DNA of 64,000 bases from Anastrepha obliqua (GCF_027943255.1 NC_072895.1:24588001-24652000), one strand, 5' to 3'; counted from the stretch's first letter, positions 10,889 through 22,650 are shown. Notes: generated from the letters alone by a model not told the origin. Numbers and translations are program-made.

Positions 10889-11067
10889 TCAGCGCCATTT
10901 TTTAAATTATTAAAATAAAAAGTAGCCATTTTTTCCCCATTTTTGTATGTAAAAGAAGTTAAATAAAAAACCGTAAAAAATTTAAATATCGTTTTTAATT
11001 ATTGTAAGCAAAAATCCCTGAAAATACCATACATTTTCGAGCTCTAGACCATCGAGGTCCCTTAAGT
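10889..11067. repeat. AT-rich MITE-like repeat, copy 1
   Basis: Shares CAGCGCCATTTTTTAAATT, 'tttaaatatcgtttttcatt'-like sequence, 'cctgaaaatacc' and 'gagctctagac' in the same order with 27437-27596. Noncoding, about 160-180 bp. Confidence 0.6.
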
Positions 11068-11999
11068 AATGCAAACATTGCAGAAAATATGAAAAGTACG
11101 ATTTTCAGTGAAATCCACTGCAAATCAGTATGCCTCAAAGGGTTAACAACAACAGCACCTGCCAACTTCTGAAGAAGCACTCACTCAAAAGATTTTTTTT
11201 TAAGATTTCAGTTGCGGAATACTGAGAATTCTGAATAATATTGCGCAGGCATACACGTGCCAGCCTACATACAAACACACTTGTACGTATTTTTATAGTA
11301 ATTCTTCACCTAAATTTCACTTTCACCTCCTATCCATAATTCAAGTTTTTCCATAATATTTCGAGTTGTGTAAACACATATTTACGCTTCGGTTGGAATT
11401 TTTCATGTTGTGCAGAAATATTGTATTTTCGCATAAAAGCTTTTTTTATTTCAAGCAGCGCGATTTTCACTTCACTGTTCCCACAAATGTTTATGTATGA
11501 AGCCAGTGGTTAAATTTTGTGTACGAGTAGTAATCAAATCCCATGGGGTATTTTATTTATATTTTAATATTTTTTTTCTTCACTTAGGGGTTAGTAATCG
11601 ATTAGAAGAGATATCATATAGAGATATTTGCCATTGGAAAAATAATTATAAAAAACCAAGACATAATCAAAAAGTTATGCGATAAATGTTGCTTATGAGA
11701 TAATTTTTTCATTATATTTTGTTCATAAGCAATACACATTTTTTTATCTAATTTTTTTTTTATTATTTTTGTTCATAAGCAATAAAATTTTTTTTTCTTC
11801 AATTTAAACTTAAAAAAATTACAAATAATTGGAAATAATCCAAAGTAATCAAGTTAATGAGACTCGTTTATTTGATTAATTTTAATTTTTCCATTCATTG
11901 ATTAACTTAATTACTTCTTCACTATTTTCAATAATTAATTAAAATATTAAATAAATTAATCACAAATACTCAAAAGTAAGCACAATTAGTGCTATGAGT
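11068..11999. other. Gene-free AT-rich stretch
   Basis: Contains two related T-rich strings with 'tgttcataagcaat' near 11720 and 11769, and no coding blocks. Confidence 0.4.
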
Positions 12000-12540
12000 A
12001 CAACCTCTGGCGATGGTCCGGTATAGAACGGTGCAGAACTGCAAAGTGTTTTGTGACAAGTCCGAACAGAAAACTGTCGAACTTTCTACTACTAAAACTT
12101 GGTAGGAAAGACGTTCGGTTGATGGCCGAAGGACACAATCCATGGGGACCACCATTGCAATCATTGAGGACTCAATGTGCCTGTCTTGCTTGGGAGATGC
12201 GGATAGCACTGAGTACTTTCTCTGTGAGGGGCCTGCCTTTACTAGAGCACGGCTACGAGTTTTTGGTTCCGATGGCGTGAGAATGAGTGAAATTCGTTCT
12301 CTAAAACTGTAGTATATCAACAGATTTGCTAAAGAATCTAGAAAGTTCTCCTTTGCCTCTGTCTCTATTCTTTCCTATCTCTTTCTCTGATACTTTTCTT
12401 CTTTCCTCCTTTACTATCTACCATCTTTCCAGGGCTTTAAATACAATGGGCTTTTTAGCCTGACTATTTTAGGAGCCACCAAATCTCCTGGTGCTCCTTG
12501 GTTCGACCTTTTCAAATTTCAATTTCAATTTTCAAGCACA
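12000..12540 (+). mobile_element. LINE 3' fragment with zinc knuckle (family C, copy 1)
   Basis: Joined frames read KTW..ERRSVDGR (12100), then SMCLSCLGDADSTEYFLCEG and PAFTRARLRVFGSDGVRMSE (12170-12290), the Cys-His cluster typical of LINE C-termini downstream of RNase H. The 3' UTR ends in 'aatttcaatttcaattttcaa' (about 12515-12535), which may be the element tail. A second, MITE-interrupted copy lies at 30832-31250. Confidence 0.7.
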
Positions 12541-12545
12541 ATTAG

Positions 12546-12578
12546 TACAAGGCGGCGCAAAGTTAATCAGCTCACCTC
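12546..12578. repeat. Isolated transposon terminus
   Basis: TACAAGGCGGCGCAAAGTTA followed by 'atcagctcacc' closely matches 'tacaaggtggcacaaaacta' at 26538. Both lie beside LINE junctions and look like ends of one DNA-transposon family. No matching right end was found for either. Confidence 0.35.
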
Positions 12579-12629
12579 TTTTTTTATTTCCGTTTTTAAT
12601 GTTCGGTATTTTTACATAAAAATGTAGTT

Positions 12630-13384
12630 CTGTATGGGAACCTTTCTCCACTGAACATTTACTGGCTGTATGGGGCAGTTATCAGACCTATCCTCCTTTA
12701 CGTGATTATAGCCTGGTGGACTCTCTGATGCTCTTACCACCCCTAGATTTAGTTGGAAAACAGAATGCAGGTAAGACTGCTGTTTGGCTTGCCGCAACTA
12801 ATCGGTCAAAACACTTGGTCTGTGTCCAAACAACCCTGTTGACTATTTTTTGAATGAACCATACTTTGATAGGTTATTTAGACCTAGAACTCCAGCTAGA
12901 TGTGAGTGGCTTGACAATATACCTGCTTGGAAAAACTGCCCACGATTCTTTACTGATTGCGCAAAGCCAAAAAATAAGCGTTTCGGCCCATCTGCCTAAT
13001 CACTGAGGTTGTAGGCATTCTGGTTAGGCAAAAATGTGACTAAATGTGACAAGCGGCGATTAAATCTCCTGGTGGGGTTGCATCTAATTCCATGATTGCT
13101 TGCAAATGTCGGGCGTCTCTTAACAAGATGGCGGAATATTTCTAGATCCATTTGATAGGGGTGCCAGAGTATAGTGACATGCCAGGGAATTGTAAGGAAG
13201 ACAAATCAGTGAGAGCGAGCATTACCACTCGTATCCCGTTTGGTATGGAGATTGTAGATATACCCCTCTCAACCTACAAACTGTGTGCAATGTTGCCCCC
13301 TCAGCCAACACAAGATGGGTTGATAATCTGACATATAATGCCATGAAAAGAATTCGGCCAAAATAGGACACTAGGCGCTCGGTC
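12630..13384 (+). mobile_element. LINE fragment: RT tail and RNase H end
   Basis: Reads LYGAVIRPILLYVIIAWWTL (12667-12725), the segment after the reverse transcriptase thumb. Later GVPEYSDMPGNCKEDKS (13159-13210) is a weak version of the RNase H motif VPGHxxIxGN. PLSTYKLCA and RWVDNLTYNAMKRIRPK follow. Middle parts are lost. It abuts an IS630-type transposase near 13385. Confidence 0.6.
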
Positions 13385-14011
13385 AAGGGAAAATGTAGCA
13401 GCTCGAATGGTTGACATTGACCCCAATTTTTGGGAGCAAATGTTAATGACTGACGAGGCACATTTTAACCTGTCTGGCAGCGTACATAAACGAAATTGCC
13501 GCATTTGGGAAACTCTGAATTCGTACGAGATCCATAAAACGCCATTGCATGACCGGAAAGTAATTGTTTGGCATTTGCGTTAAACCATTGGGCCATATTT
13601 TTTACCGAAAAAACATAACGGTGGATGGAAACCGATATCGATGGATGTTGGCTCATTATGTCTGCCCGCAAATGCGTGAGAAAGGTTTAGACGGTTACTG
13701 GTTTCAACAAGACGGTGTGCCATATTCCACTGCGAATGCAACAATTAAATTTCAGCAACGAAAATTCCCGGGACGTCTAGTGTCAAAAAGAGGCGACATC
13801 AACTCCCCAGATCTGAAAAGTAAGGTTTACGCCAACAAGCCGCAGACTATTGACCAGCTTAAGGCAAACATTCGTGCCGAAATCGACGCTATAAAAAGTC
13901 CGAAATGCTTGACAAGGTTATGACAAACGCAGAAAAAAGATCGCAGTTTCTGATAGCTAATAAAGGTGGCCACTTGATCGATATTGTATTCAAAAAATAC
14001 AATAAATTGTA
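13385..14011 (+). mobile_element. IS630/Tc1-type transposase relic
   Basis: Segments read SRENVAARMVDIDPNFWEQM and MTDEAHFNLSG (13390-13480; first catalytic Asp in TDE). RNCRIWETLNSYEIHKTPL, ITVDGNRYRWML (13617) and GYWFQQDGVPYSTA (13693-13735; second Asp in QQD) follow. After RGDINSPD a deletion removes the third-Asp region, and LKSKVYANKPQTIDQLKANI to NAEKRSQFLIANKGGHLIDI completes the C-terminus, with a stop near 14010. Frameshifts are present. Confidence 0.75.
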
Positions 14012-14250
14012 AATAACCAAACCAAAAAAAATACCTCACTTATACAAATCAGTTGCTTTTTTTCAAAGTTATTCATTGTTTTCATACCGACATAAAAGAT
14101 GGCGCAGCCTGTGTATACAAATCGACTGCGAAGAGTTTAAAAACCAAAAGTGTCTATTTATGTATTCACAGGTGGTTTAGTTTACAGATGGTAGGAGGTG
14201 TATGAACATGAAGAAAAAATTGTTAAGTCAAAAATATGAATGCACTGATA

Positions 14251-14350
14251 TATTTCGGATTAGTTGGGCAGTGATAATAAATTGGTAGAATTTTTCTCCT
14301 TTGAGAATTGATCTTCTTAGACTTTTAATTAAATACGCAAAATTATAGTA
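14251..14350. repeat. Interspersed 100-bp repeat, copy 1
   Basis: ATATTTCGGATTAGTTGGGC and 'agtgataataaattggtaga' recur at 17023-17120 in direct orientation with about 85-90% identity by eye. The second copy directly precedes LINE sequence, so this may be part of a LINE interior or UTR. Confidence 0.55.
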
Positions 14351-14591
14351 TTTAACGAGGAGTAGCAGATTAATTGCTGCTATGGTTTCACAATGGATCG
14401 GCAACGCCCTAAGTGAGTTGGTTTAAAGATCGACTGCCACTTCTGCCTAACTACCTACCTGTCGTAGTTCTTGCATAGAATTGTCAAATAAAAACCGTAC
14501 AAACCCAATTTTAAAATTTTATGCAAAAATTAGAAAAATTCCACAAACTTTTTATCTAAATTTCCCGGAGTTTAATTAGAGTTGCTAGAAA

Positions 14592-14930
14592 GATTTCCGG
14601 TATGCAGTTTTATAGCTTATTAAATTTTAGTATAACAAAGTGCAAGTTTGAAGTTGCTAAAAAATCTCGTTGATTTTTCATAATTTTTCCATCTAATTTT
14701 CTCTATATACCAGAAACGGATGATTTTGTTTTAGGGAGAAAATTATAAGGAAAAAAGTTGAAAAATTTTGTTGACGGGTGTGCATACATACATACAAAAG
14801 CATTTGGTTGCCTGCAGATTGAAGTGGCTAAAAAATCCCGTTGATTTTTCATAACTTTTTTCCTTATAATTTTCTCTATGTACCAAAATCGCGTGCTGTT
14901 TTATGGGGGAATTTATAAGGCAAACAATTA
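14592..14930. repeat. MITE-like element with 171-bp tandem duplication
   Basis: 14592-14615 reads TTTCCGGTATGCAGTTTTAT, shared with 62680 and, inverted, with 57050. Inside, GAAGTTGCTAAAAAATCTCG (14650) recurs as GAAGTGGCTAAAAAATCCCG (14821) with the following 100 bp also similar, so a unit of about 171 bp is present twice. Confidence 0.55.
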
Positions 14931-16558
14931 CATATAAAAAATTAGTTCACTGCATGTCGCCCATATGTAAATATCTAACAGTGTGTTGACTATATAACAT
15001 TTCAATGAATTGCAGAGATTAATACAAAATAATCTTTGCGGAGTTTTCAAGCCGTGGATTGTCACAATTATTTTTAAGTTCATATATACATCGGCATGTA
15101 CTAAAAAATATACTTATTTATATCTAAAGTTGCATATTGTCACAGTGCATACATTTTTATAAATATGTGTATGTACACACATACATCCATACACTCTGAT
15201 TTCGATGGTTAATAAAGCGTGAGAGCCAAAGCAATACAAAGCCGCACAGCAAAAGTTGGTTTTAAAATAACAACTAGACAATTTTACTGCCCAATAAAAT
15301 GCATTCAAACAGCTGCATGCCACATACATTTTAATAGCACATATACATATACATATCCATCTACCTATCCATGTACATATTTACAAACAAGTGGAGGATA
15401 CAAGGGGGACGGACAACCAAAAGTTTATTAGGCAAAAAGAGTTAAAAAAAATAAGGACCACTCAATTCAGCTCAGTACAGGATGAGAGTGCAAGGAAGAA
15501 CATTAATTCATATTTACATTCATTTTTTTAAATTTTTTTTTAATTGAGTTATGTTGCTTGTTTTTTATTTTGGTAGTTTTTGGTAGTTGTGGTTGTACTG
15601 GTGGTGGTGGTGCTGGTGGTAAGTTGGAAAAGGGAAGGCAAATTTTTTGAAAACGCCAACCTTAAATGCGCATACACTTACCCATTATTCTAGGCGGGCA
15701 CGTGGCATGATCGGGACCTGAAGTAGTTGACAATTCAGAATAATTTCATGTACAGTAGAATTCCAAAAGTCTATTAGACATAGGACAGAGAGTATAAAGT
15801 AGGTCGTACAGAGCACGAAACACATTTGGTGCCACTGTTTTTATTTTTTTTTATTTTTTACTTTAATTTCTTTTTTAATTTTTTTTTTTAATTTTTATAT
15901 TTTTTTTTTTTAAGTAAACGCATAAGTCCATTTTATACAATAATAATTTGCGATTTTTCGTGTTTTCTTTACTTGGTTAATTTTGCTTACAAATCGCTTA
16001 TTCGGTTCGCCTCCACTTTGTTTTTTTTTTAAATGTTTTTTTTTTGTTTGTTTATTTTGTTAGTCACAAATGCATAGGTTAGCCAGAAAACCTACTAAGT
16101 GCAAATTCTACTGTTCTACAAATAACCTGCTTTCGATATTTCCTAACTTTTGTGAAAAATAGTTTTTTTAGATTTGTGTAAAATAGTTTTTTAGATTTTT
16201 TTAGTCACATTTGTTTATTTTTTTAATTTGTGTTTGTAAATACTTCAAATGTTTTTAGAATTTCTACATACAAGTGGTGACTAGTGTTCCTTTGTATTAG
16301 TTACATTTTTTTTTTTGTTTTTGTTGCACGAAAAAGTGTACATATCTACTAAAAACTGCAACTGCTTGGCTTTTGTTCCAAATTCGCAGAAGAAACCTGG
16401 AGAAATTTATGCAAACCAAACTAAGAAATACTTAAAAACTAAATGCATTAAAAATTTTCTACTAAATGTGCACGAAATAACTGCGTGAAAAAGTATAAAT
16501 TGAACTTTGAAAAAATGAATAAAGAGAAATTCGAATTTGAACACAACAAAAAACTTAC
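14931..16558. other. Intron 3, gene-free
   Basis: Very T-rich on the plus strand (dense T runs at 15835-15915 and 16020-16060), with CATACA-type simple repeats around 15170-15375. No coding block seen. It directly follows exon 3 of the thioredoxin-like gene in transcription order. Confidence 0.5.
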
Positions 16559-16725
16559 AGAATAAAACAGCTACAAAATCGGTATCCTCGATAATCTTTA
16601 AAAGAATCTTTGCATTGACCTCTTCGATGCGGTCGGGCAAGTCCATCGCCTCCAGCGAGGTGAGGAAGTCGAGTACACCTTCCTCGTCCATGAGATCGCC
16701 ATCATAGATAATTGGTTCCTTTTCC
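16559..16725 (-). CDS. Thioredoxin-like secretory protein, coding exon 3
   Basis: On the minus strand a TTTCAG acceptor (ending at 16726) precedes GGAAAAGGAACC and a GTAAGT donor starts at 16558. The 167-nt exon completes the split Arg codon from exon 2 and reads REKEPIIYDGDLMDEEGVLD, then FLTSLEAMDLPDRIEEVNAK and ILLKIIEDTDFVAVLF. This finishes the first thioredoxin-fold unit (the segment after the cis-Pro 'FPALTYF') and starts a second one. The string EEVNAK..L..I..DTDFVAV mirrors EEVNAKQLEKLLTDKDYVAV in exon 1, showing internal duplication. The exon ends in phase 1 exactly where exon 1 does, consistent with repeat units sharing intron positions. Later exons lie beyond the left edge. Confidence 0.9.
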
Positions 16726-17022
16726 CTGAAATGGAAGGTGGTATAATTTTTTTTTTTAATTGACCTTAAAAGTGTTTACTTGTGTTTGGTGTAAATATTT
16801 TGTTTTTATGACCTTTAGCGAATAAATGAGAAGGATCATGAGTTCAACTACATCGAGTGTTGAGAGCGGACGAAATTGTTTGAAATGAATTGTTTTTGTA
16901 ATCAATTTGTATTGCTTTTAATAATAAACTTTTTATTTGCCTATAGAAACTTATGCTTTCATAAACTAAATTTATATGAATAAACAAATAAATAAATTTT
17001 TACTTTGAAAACTATTTTTTTT

Positions 17023-17120
17023 ATATTTCGAATTAGTTGGGCAGTGATAATAAATTGGTAGAATTTTACTCTTTTAATAATTGCTCTTCTTAGACCTCTA
17101 ATTAAATACGCAAATTATAA
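17023..17120. repeat. Interspersed 100-bp repeat, copy 2
   Basis: Direct repeat of 14251-14350 (see there). It is followed at once by reverse-transcriptase coding sequence. Confidence 0.55.
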
Positions 17121-17990
17121 TCTTGCAACAAAAACAGCATGGAAAATCCACGATCGACCAAATGGGATATTCCCATATGCCAAGTCTTGGAAAAGTCCCA
17201 TGAAAGGAGTATCGACACATACCATGTCTTTTGTCGATTTTAAAGCTGCATTCGACAGTACGAAAAGGAGTTGCCTATATGGCGCAATGTCTAAATTTGG
17301 TTTCCCCGCAAAACGAATACGACTTAGAGAAAAAAAACGTTGCTCAATCTAACAGCGCCATCAGAATTGGAAAGGACCTCTCCGAGCCGTTTGTTACCAA
17401 ACGAGGTTTCAGACAGGGTGACTTACTGTCATGTGACTTCTTTAAACTGATGCTGGAAAAGATCCTGCGAGCCGCAGAACTTAATCGCTCAGGCACAATT
17501 TTTTATTAGGGGGTCGAACTGTGCCTTCATTTATTTGGGAATCAGCATTCACACCGATAACCAAGTTAGCCTTGAAATACAATAGATAATCTCTCTTACT
17601 AACAAGCGCTACTTTGGCAATTAAGTAGTAATAACCTCTCTCGACGAAGAAAACTAACACTCTTTAAGGCTCTGATCATGTCCGTCCAAATGTGTGGCAC
17701 AGAAGCTTGGACGATGACATCATCCGGTGAGGCGTCCCTTGGAGTGTTTGAGAGAAAAATTCTGTGTAAGATTTTTGGACCTTTGCACGTTGGTGGCGGC
17801 GAATATCGCAGGCGATGGAACGTTGAGCTGTATGAGCTTTACGGCGACATAGACAAGAAGCGAATGAAGATCAAATCAGAGAAAGAGGAAGGCCTCCACT
17901 GCGTTGGAAAGATCAGGTGGAGAAGGACTTAGCTTTACTTGGTGTGTCTAACTGGCAGAATGAATGAGAAAGACCTGGCTGACGCTCGGC
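17121..17990 (+). mobile_element. LINE reverse transcriptase fragment (RTE-like family D, copy 1)
   Basis: Reads TMSFVDFKAAFDS in mixed frames (17222), where FxDFxxAFD is RT motif A. PFVTKRGFRQGDLLSC (17391) is RT motif B (xRQGDPLS, here with Leu for Pro). The YxDD motif region is lost. The C-terminal segment reads MCGTEAWTMTSSGEASLGVF, ERKILCKIFGPL and EYRRRWNVELYELYGDID (17690-17850), then WKDQVEKDL..LGVSNWQ (17910-17960). Stops and frameshifts are common. The EAWTM..FERKILRKI tail also occurs at 32.2 kb and 50.98 kb (minus). Confidence 0.8.
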
Positions 17991-18219
17991 TTAAATCCCG
18001 TAAGTGGTTATCGCACCAATCTCGGAGGAGAAGAAGGGTATTTCGCAGAAGTGAAATTTTAGCAGTTGTAATATTGAGCTTGATTTATTGGTTCACTTGA
18101 ATAGAGGCACTCAGTTTGTCTACATTATTTTTTCATTAAAGCTGTGGAAAGTGGTCGTTTTTTTAAGTATTTATGGTGTTTGGTCGAAAACTTCTTAATT
18201 CTATAATAATAAAATAGGA

Positions 18220-19085
18220 ATGCAGAAAGGTTTAACAAAGGGACTTTCAAATTGCCAAAAAGGTTGGTCGAATCCAAATGTTGTGGATCTTTACGTGAAA
18301 CAAGTTAGCTCGTATGGTAAGAACTATAAAGGCCAAACCGCATTGGCTTTGACAGCAAAGGAAATTCGCAAAATCCTTAGGAATTTATCAAATTCCGCCT
18401 TTCCAATAGCAAAAATCAAAGAAATGACAGCAAAGAAAAAAAGAAAAAAACACCTTTGCATAAATTTCGCAAAGAACGCGTCCCCGGTTTCGCAAGTGGT
18501 CTCTTGCATGGCTTGGAGATCTTTTACAAATAACGAACCCGGAATGGAAAAGAGGCGTATTTAGAGACAAAAGGAAGTTTAATCTGGCTGGGCCGGATGA
18601 AACCGATTACTATTTCTACTCTGACTTAAGGAAGGAGGAAAGGTATATAGTTGAGTCGACCGTGCAGGTTGTGTTATGGCATGGGGAGCAACATCGTACT
18701 ATGGCGCGTTCGAATTGAAAGTAGTAGACTACAAAATGACGAACAACAGCTTTAAAGTTCTTTTGGAATCATCATTTCTCGAGATTTGTGAAACATTTAG
18801 ACCTTTGAATATTTCAATAGGCTGATGCACCTCTAAAAAACTTGGATTGCGTCTCAAAACGTTGCGACTTTAACAAGGCCATCATATTACTCAGATCTGA
18901 AGATTATTGAAAATCTATGAGGATGGACGATGATTTGAAGACAAAAATGTTTTAATTCGAATCATTAGAACGGCCTGGTATGTGATTTCATTAGACCATC
19001 TCGAGAATTTGTGCAAATCCAATAATCAACGTAGTTACGAAATAATTTATAAACAATACGGCAGCACAAACAATTAAGCTTTAAG
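18220..19085 (+). mobile_element. Tc1-like transposase relic
   Basis: 18286-18420 reads VKQVSSYGKNYKGQTALALT and AKEIRKILRNLSNSAF with PIAKIKEMT, the paired helix-turn-helix region of Tc1-like transposases. Then W..RFTNNEPGMEKRRI, KFNLAGPDE (18580; first-Asp region), VMAWGATSYYGAFELK (18675) and QADAPLK (18822; second Asp), NIIENLW (18905-18920). The tail is IRTAWYVISLDHLENLCKS to 19020 and EIIYKQYGSTN near 19070. Several frameshifts. A candidate right end lies near 19130. Confidence 0.75.
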
Positions 19086-19486
19086 TAATAAATGTAAGAA
19101 ACAAAATTTCCTGTGTTTACATTTTGTCAAAAAAGTACTGGAAACTGTTCAATAAAACGCAAAATAATTGTTTAGTCATCAAAATTTATCTTAGCGCTTT
19201 CAAAATAGGCTCCATTCGAAGCAATGCACAAATGCCTACGATTAGTCCAGTCATTAAAGCACCTCCTTCAGCGAATTCTCCTCAATAGACTCTATCGACT
19301 CAAAGCGGTTTCCGCAGAGTGGATATTTAAGTTTTGGGAAAAGGAAAGAGTCACTGAGTGATTACTAATCAAATACGGTATTTAATAATGAAAATTATTG
19401 CCTTTAATCAAGGGAACCGGACTGTGTATGGATATTAGACCTACATGATTTATATCCAAATATAATATATCTAAATATTTATTTAC

Positions 19487-19643
19487 CTGAAGTACGTAAG
19501 TGCTGGGAAATTCTTTATTCCGTATTGTTTTGCTAGTCGTTTGTCGTTAATCTTTACGAAGTCAACACCGAACGAATCGGTGTCATCGTCGATTTTTTCG
19601 AGTTCCGCTAATACTTTATCACAGGTGACGCAGCTTCGCGCAT
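19487..19643 (-). CDS. Thioredoxin-like secretory protein, coding exon 2
   Basis: The acceptor is AATTTCAG (ending at 19644) and the donor GTAAAT starts at 19486. The 157-nt exon begins in phase 1; the T left from exon 1 plus AT gives Tyr. It reads YARSCVTCDKVLAELEKIDD, DTDSFGVDFVKINDKRLAKQ and YGIKNFPALTYF, then the split Arg. CVTC is the redox-type CxxC at residues 79 and 82 from the chosen start, and FPALTYF carries the cis-Pro loop of thioredoxin folds. Family knowledge places such signal-peptide-bearing CxxC proteins in the secretory pathway. Whether this one is an oxidoreductase or a calsequestrin-like acidic binder is not settled by the sequence. Confidence 0.93.
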
Positions 19644-20089
19644 CTGAAATTGAAGAATGTCCTCTAATTATCATTTGTTATAAAAAATGTTGTTTATTTA
19701 AATAAAAATGAGATTTTGTGCATAGATTAAATATGGAAAACAATTTTATCACAATAAGTTAACGCAAAATTTTATAATCAGCATTTGGCATGATAGAATT
19801 CCTCTCCTAATAAAGAATTTTATTCTGCTGAAGTTCCTCAAAATCATGAGACAAATTGCTTAAAAGGTTCAGAAACCCGGCAAGGCTTATTTTTGGTCAT
19901 GAAAAGAACAAAAAAAAAATTACACCAGTGGAACACAAATTACTATAAGCCCTTCTCCCCTTTAATAATTCCAAGGTAAGCACAATTATTTAAAGTTATG
20001 ATGGAATTTTAAAATTTTTTTTTGCAAAGTAGTATCAACCATATTTTTAGAAAAAGCGAAAAATTATGGTGGGTTTATAAATGTGCAAC

Positions 20090-21050
20090 AGGGTGTATAT
20101 GAGAAGAAATGGTAGAGTTACGAATTAATACTAGGTGGTAGTGGTGGAGGTGTTGTCTGTCTGCACAACCCAGACCCAATCGGCACAAAAGATGCCATTT
20201 TGATACACCACTTTTAGAACCGCTGTTTTTTATTAGTCGAACCATCTTCATTTGACTGCAATTTCTTTCAAGTTAACTATCAATAATTCTCCCGAGCATT
20301 CTATATCGTAGTAGGTAGTGAAAGACTGCTTCCTTACATTCTTCTTGTTTGCAACTTTTCCATCTTTCGTTGTACAGCCACCACATCTGCCAGTCGTGGT
20401 CTCCCAAAGGTTTGTGGTCGGTTATTGTTGACGTAATTCGGAATATGTCTGCTCATGGCTTTCTTGATAGCTGGTCAATTCTGGATGCGTTGAAATTGGG
20501 CTATATTTCATTAGTTATTTTGCAGGCATCCGTGTTAGTCCATCTGCCAACGACCTGTTTCTGGAATAGCGAGAACATATCACTTTTGCGCACGCCTTGA
20601 GGACAGCCTATTTCTACCGCTTCGGATTCGTTATAGGATGCCCCTGTCTTGCCAGCTTCTCAGCTTCCTCATTTCTTCTATGTTCCCTTGGCCAGGTACC
20701 CAGGTGCTAAAGCATTAAGTTCATCTTTGCATTGTGTGACGATTTTTGAATTGGTTGTAGGTGACTTTAAAGCTAAAATGGCTGCTTGACTATCTGAAAA
20801 AATACATATTTCCGATAGTTGTTGTGGATGGTTTTTAATTACTCTGCAAGCTTCCCTTATCCCGAGAACTTCTGCTTGAAATTCCAATTCCCCAAATACT
20901 TGGAAGTTTCGAGGTCTCTCGAATATACACCGGCGCTGAATTCAAATCTCATTCCTTTCGCATGGGGTTCTTTACCTTAAGCTCTGTGCCCAAGTCTCAG
21001 GTAGCGGTAGTATAATTTGATGAGTGACTAGTAAGCTTTTGGCTGTTTAA
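20090..21050 (-). mobile_element. LINE 3' part with RNase H (family E)
   Basis: The minus strand reads RFEFSAGVYSRDLETSKYLG (about 20950-20890), ELEFQAEVLGIREACRVIKN (20887), EICIFSDSQAAILAL (20815-20770) and CKDELNALAPGYLAKGT. Then VGRWTNTDACKITNEI (about 20560), DHKPLGDHDWQMWWLYNERW (about 20400) and the Cys cluster SCKQEECKEAVFHYLL (20355-20310). These are RNase H followed by the C-terminal knuckle. Frames are broken in several places. Confidence 0.75.
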
Positions 21051-21227
21051 AACCACACTATGACCAAACCACCTAGTATTCCAAAAACCACCTTTTTTAT
21101 TCCGGGAGGCAATTTCAATATTTAAATTCTACGAAAAAAATACGAGAAAAAGTCCATTAAAGCTTAGCTCTAAAATCAAGACCGAGTCCTCCACATTTTC
21201 AAAGAAACTATCTTATATGTAGATACA

Positions 21228-21617
21228 TATAATTGGCCTTACACCCTTTATTAGGTATTTGGCCGAGCTCCTCCTCCTATTTAGTTGGAGAAACCTTTCC
21301 ACTTTAAGCCGACTCCAAACGGCAGATAGGTTTTTATGAACAGCTTTTTCACCGTACAATTCCGCTCGCAGCTTTGCTTTTAATCTACCGCTATTAGCAA
21401 AAACAGTTTCTATCATTGATTCAATGGCACCTGCCTGAATAACTACAATCTCTATCTGCGGGTCTGTAACAAATGGCTGACTTGGTATGCCGGAGCAAAC
21501 AAACTTTCAGGTATTAAATTAGCTTCATCCCACAATCAAGACTTCAGAGATTTTATATGTCTGAAGTTTCGAACCTGCGCATTTCCGAATGGTAATTACG
21601 CACCAAAACAAAAGGAA
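21228..21617 (-). repeat. tRNA-derived SINE, variant subfamily, copy 3
   Basis: The minus strand starts TGGTGCGTAATTACCATTCG (about 21617-21598), includes GGTTCGAAACTTCAG-like sequence at about 21570 (B-box position) and ends GGTGTAAGGCCAATTAT (21247-21228). The central module (21400-21500) holds ACCAAGTCAGCCATTTGTTA and 'cagacccgcagatagagatt', also present in copy 2 but absent from copies 1, 4 and 6. Confidence 0.8.
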
Positions 21618-21659
21618 ACGAACAAAACGGGTGGAAAAAGGAAGAAGGGGTTTTGTATT

Positions 21660-22650
21660 TTATTAGAGGATGTTGGTTAATAGTGGCTAATTACGTTTGT
21701 ATTAACCGCTTCAAGCTACTGATGAAATTCACCAGGTGTGTGTTATTTGTACCCGCAATATCCGCATGTGTAGCCGAAAAATGAGAGCCCAGATGACTAA
21801 ATCTTTGCTCGACAAAAGCAGAGCAGCTGAGAAGAATATGCTGAGATAATTCCACCTCACTCTCCAGACAGCTTCTGCAGAAAGGACTTGAAGTAATCCC
21901 AAGTCTCACCGCATGGGGACTTAACGGACAATGTCCGGATCCGCGACCCTTGATCTACAAGTAGTCAGAGGGATCCCGCGACATTACACGTTTGCGCACT
22001 AGCCTAGCGCTCGCTGAGTTGACGCGTGGTGCATATTTCCAGTAGTAGACCACAGGTGCTCAAGGGAACCGCAATCCTCTCGTTTTGAGATGAAACCTTC
22101 TCCAGGGTCCCCAATAATTTTCCTGTTTGCGGCTGTGACTGGGAATCCCAATAAGTCTAATATCGAAGTATTCATACGCAATCGAGAGAAGTCAGGCATT
22201 CCCCGACTAATTTCGAACGCGCAAAAAACGAGCCCAAGGCTCTTATTGCCGGTTGGCTACCGGAAAATATATTTACGCTCTTTACAGTTATTAACAGAAG
22301 AAAGCAATCAATGCACTTCTTTCTTAATTGCGGCTACCCCGGTTTGCAAAACACACACAGTTGTCCGGAAGCCTAAAGTTGAGCTTGATGGAGAGTACCT
22401 TGCAGAATACTCCCCACCAACTCTTCCGTCCAACTTCGAGCCATCCGCAAACATGTTTGCTATGCCCTGTCTCCGAATGTTGCATCCCGCCCACTCCTCT
22501 CTTGAGGGAATATGAATGGAAAAAGTACCGCTTGCACCAAGCGAGGGCCTACATTGATCCAGCACCATGGGAATGAACTCAAAGTTTTTAAGAATACTAG
22601 AGTGTCCGTAGCTTAAGTACCACATTCAGCGTAGCGTTAAATGCTAAAGT
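21660..22650 (-). mobile_element. LINE 3' part: RNase H to zinc knuckle (family F, copy 1)
   Basis: Minus-strand segments: SREEWAGCNIRRQ and FADGSKLDGRVGGEYSARYS (22500-22385; RNase H first motif with DG). Then GFRTTVCVLQTGVAAIKK, the shared block KREDCGSLEHLW..STQRAL (22085-22005) and MRLGITSSPFCRSCLESEVE (21909-21850) with HILLSCSAFVEQRF..LGSH. It ends LKRLIQT and a stop (21691). The block KREDCGSLE..STQRALG recurs at 56.27 kb and as STDRALG at 50.38 kb. Frameshifted and lacking the middle of RNase H. Confidence 0.75.

Noticed and set aside
22090..22515. 141-codon plus-strand frame
   Set aside because: Antisense shadow of LINE family F RNase H coding.
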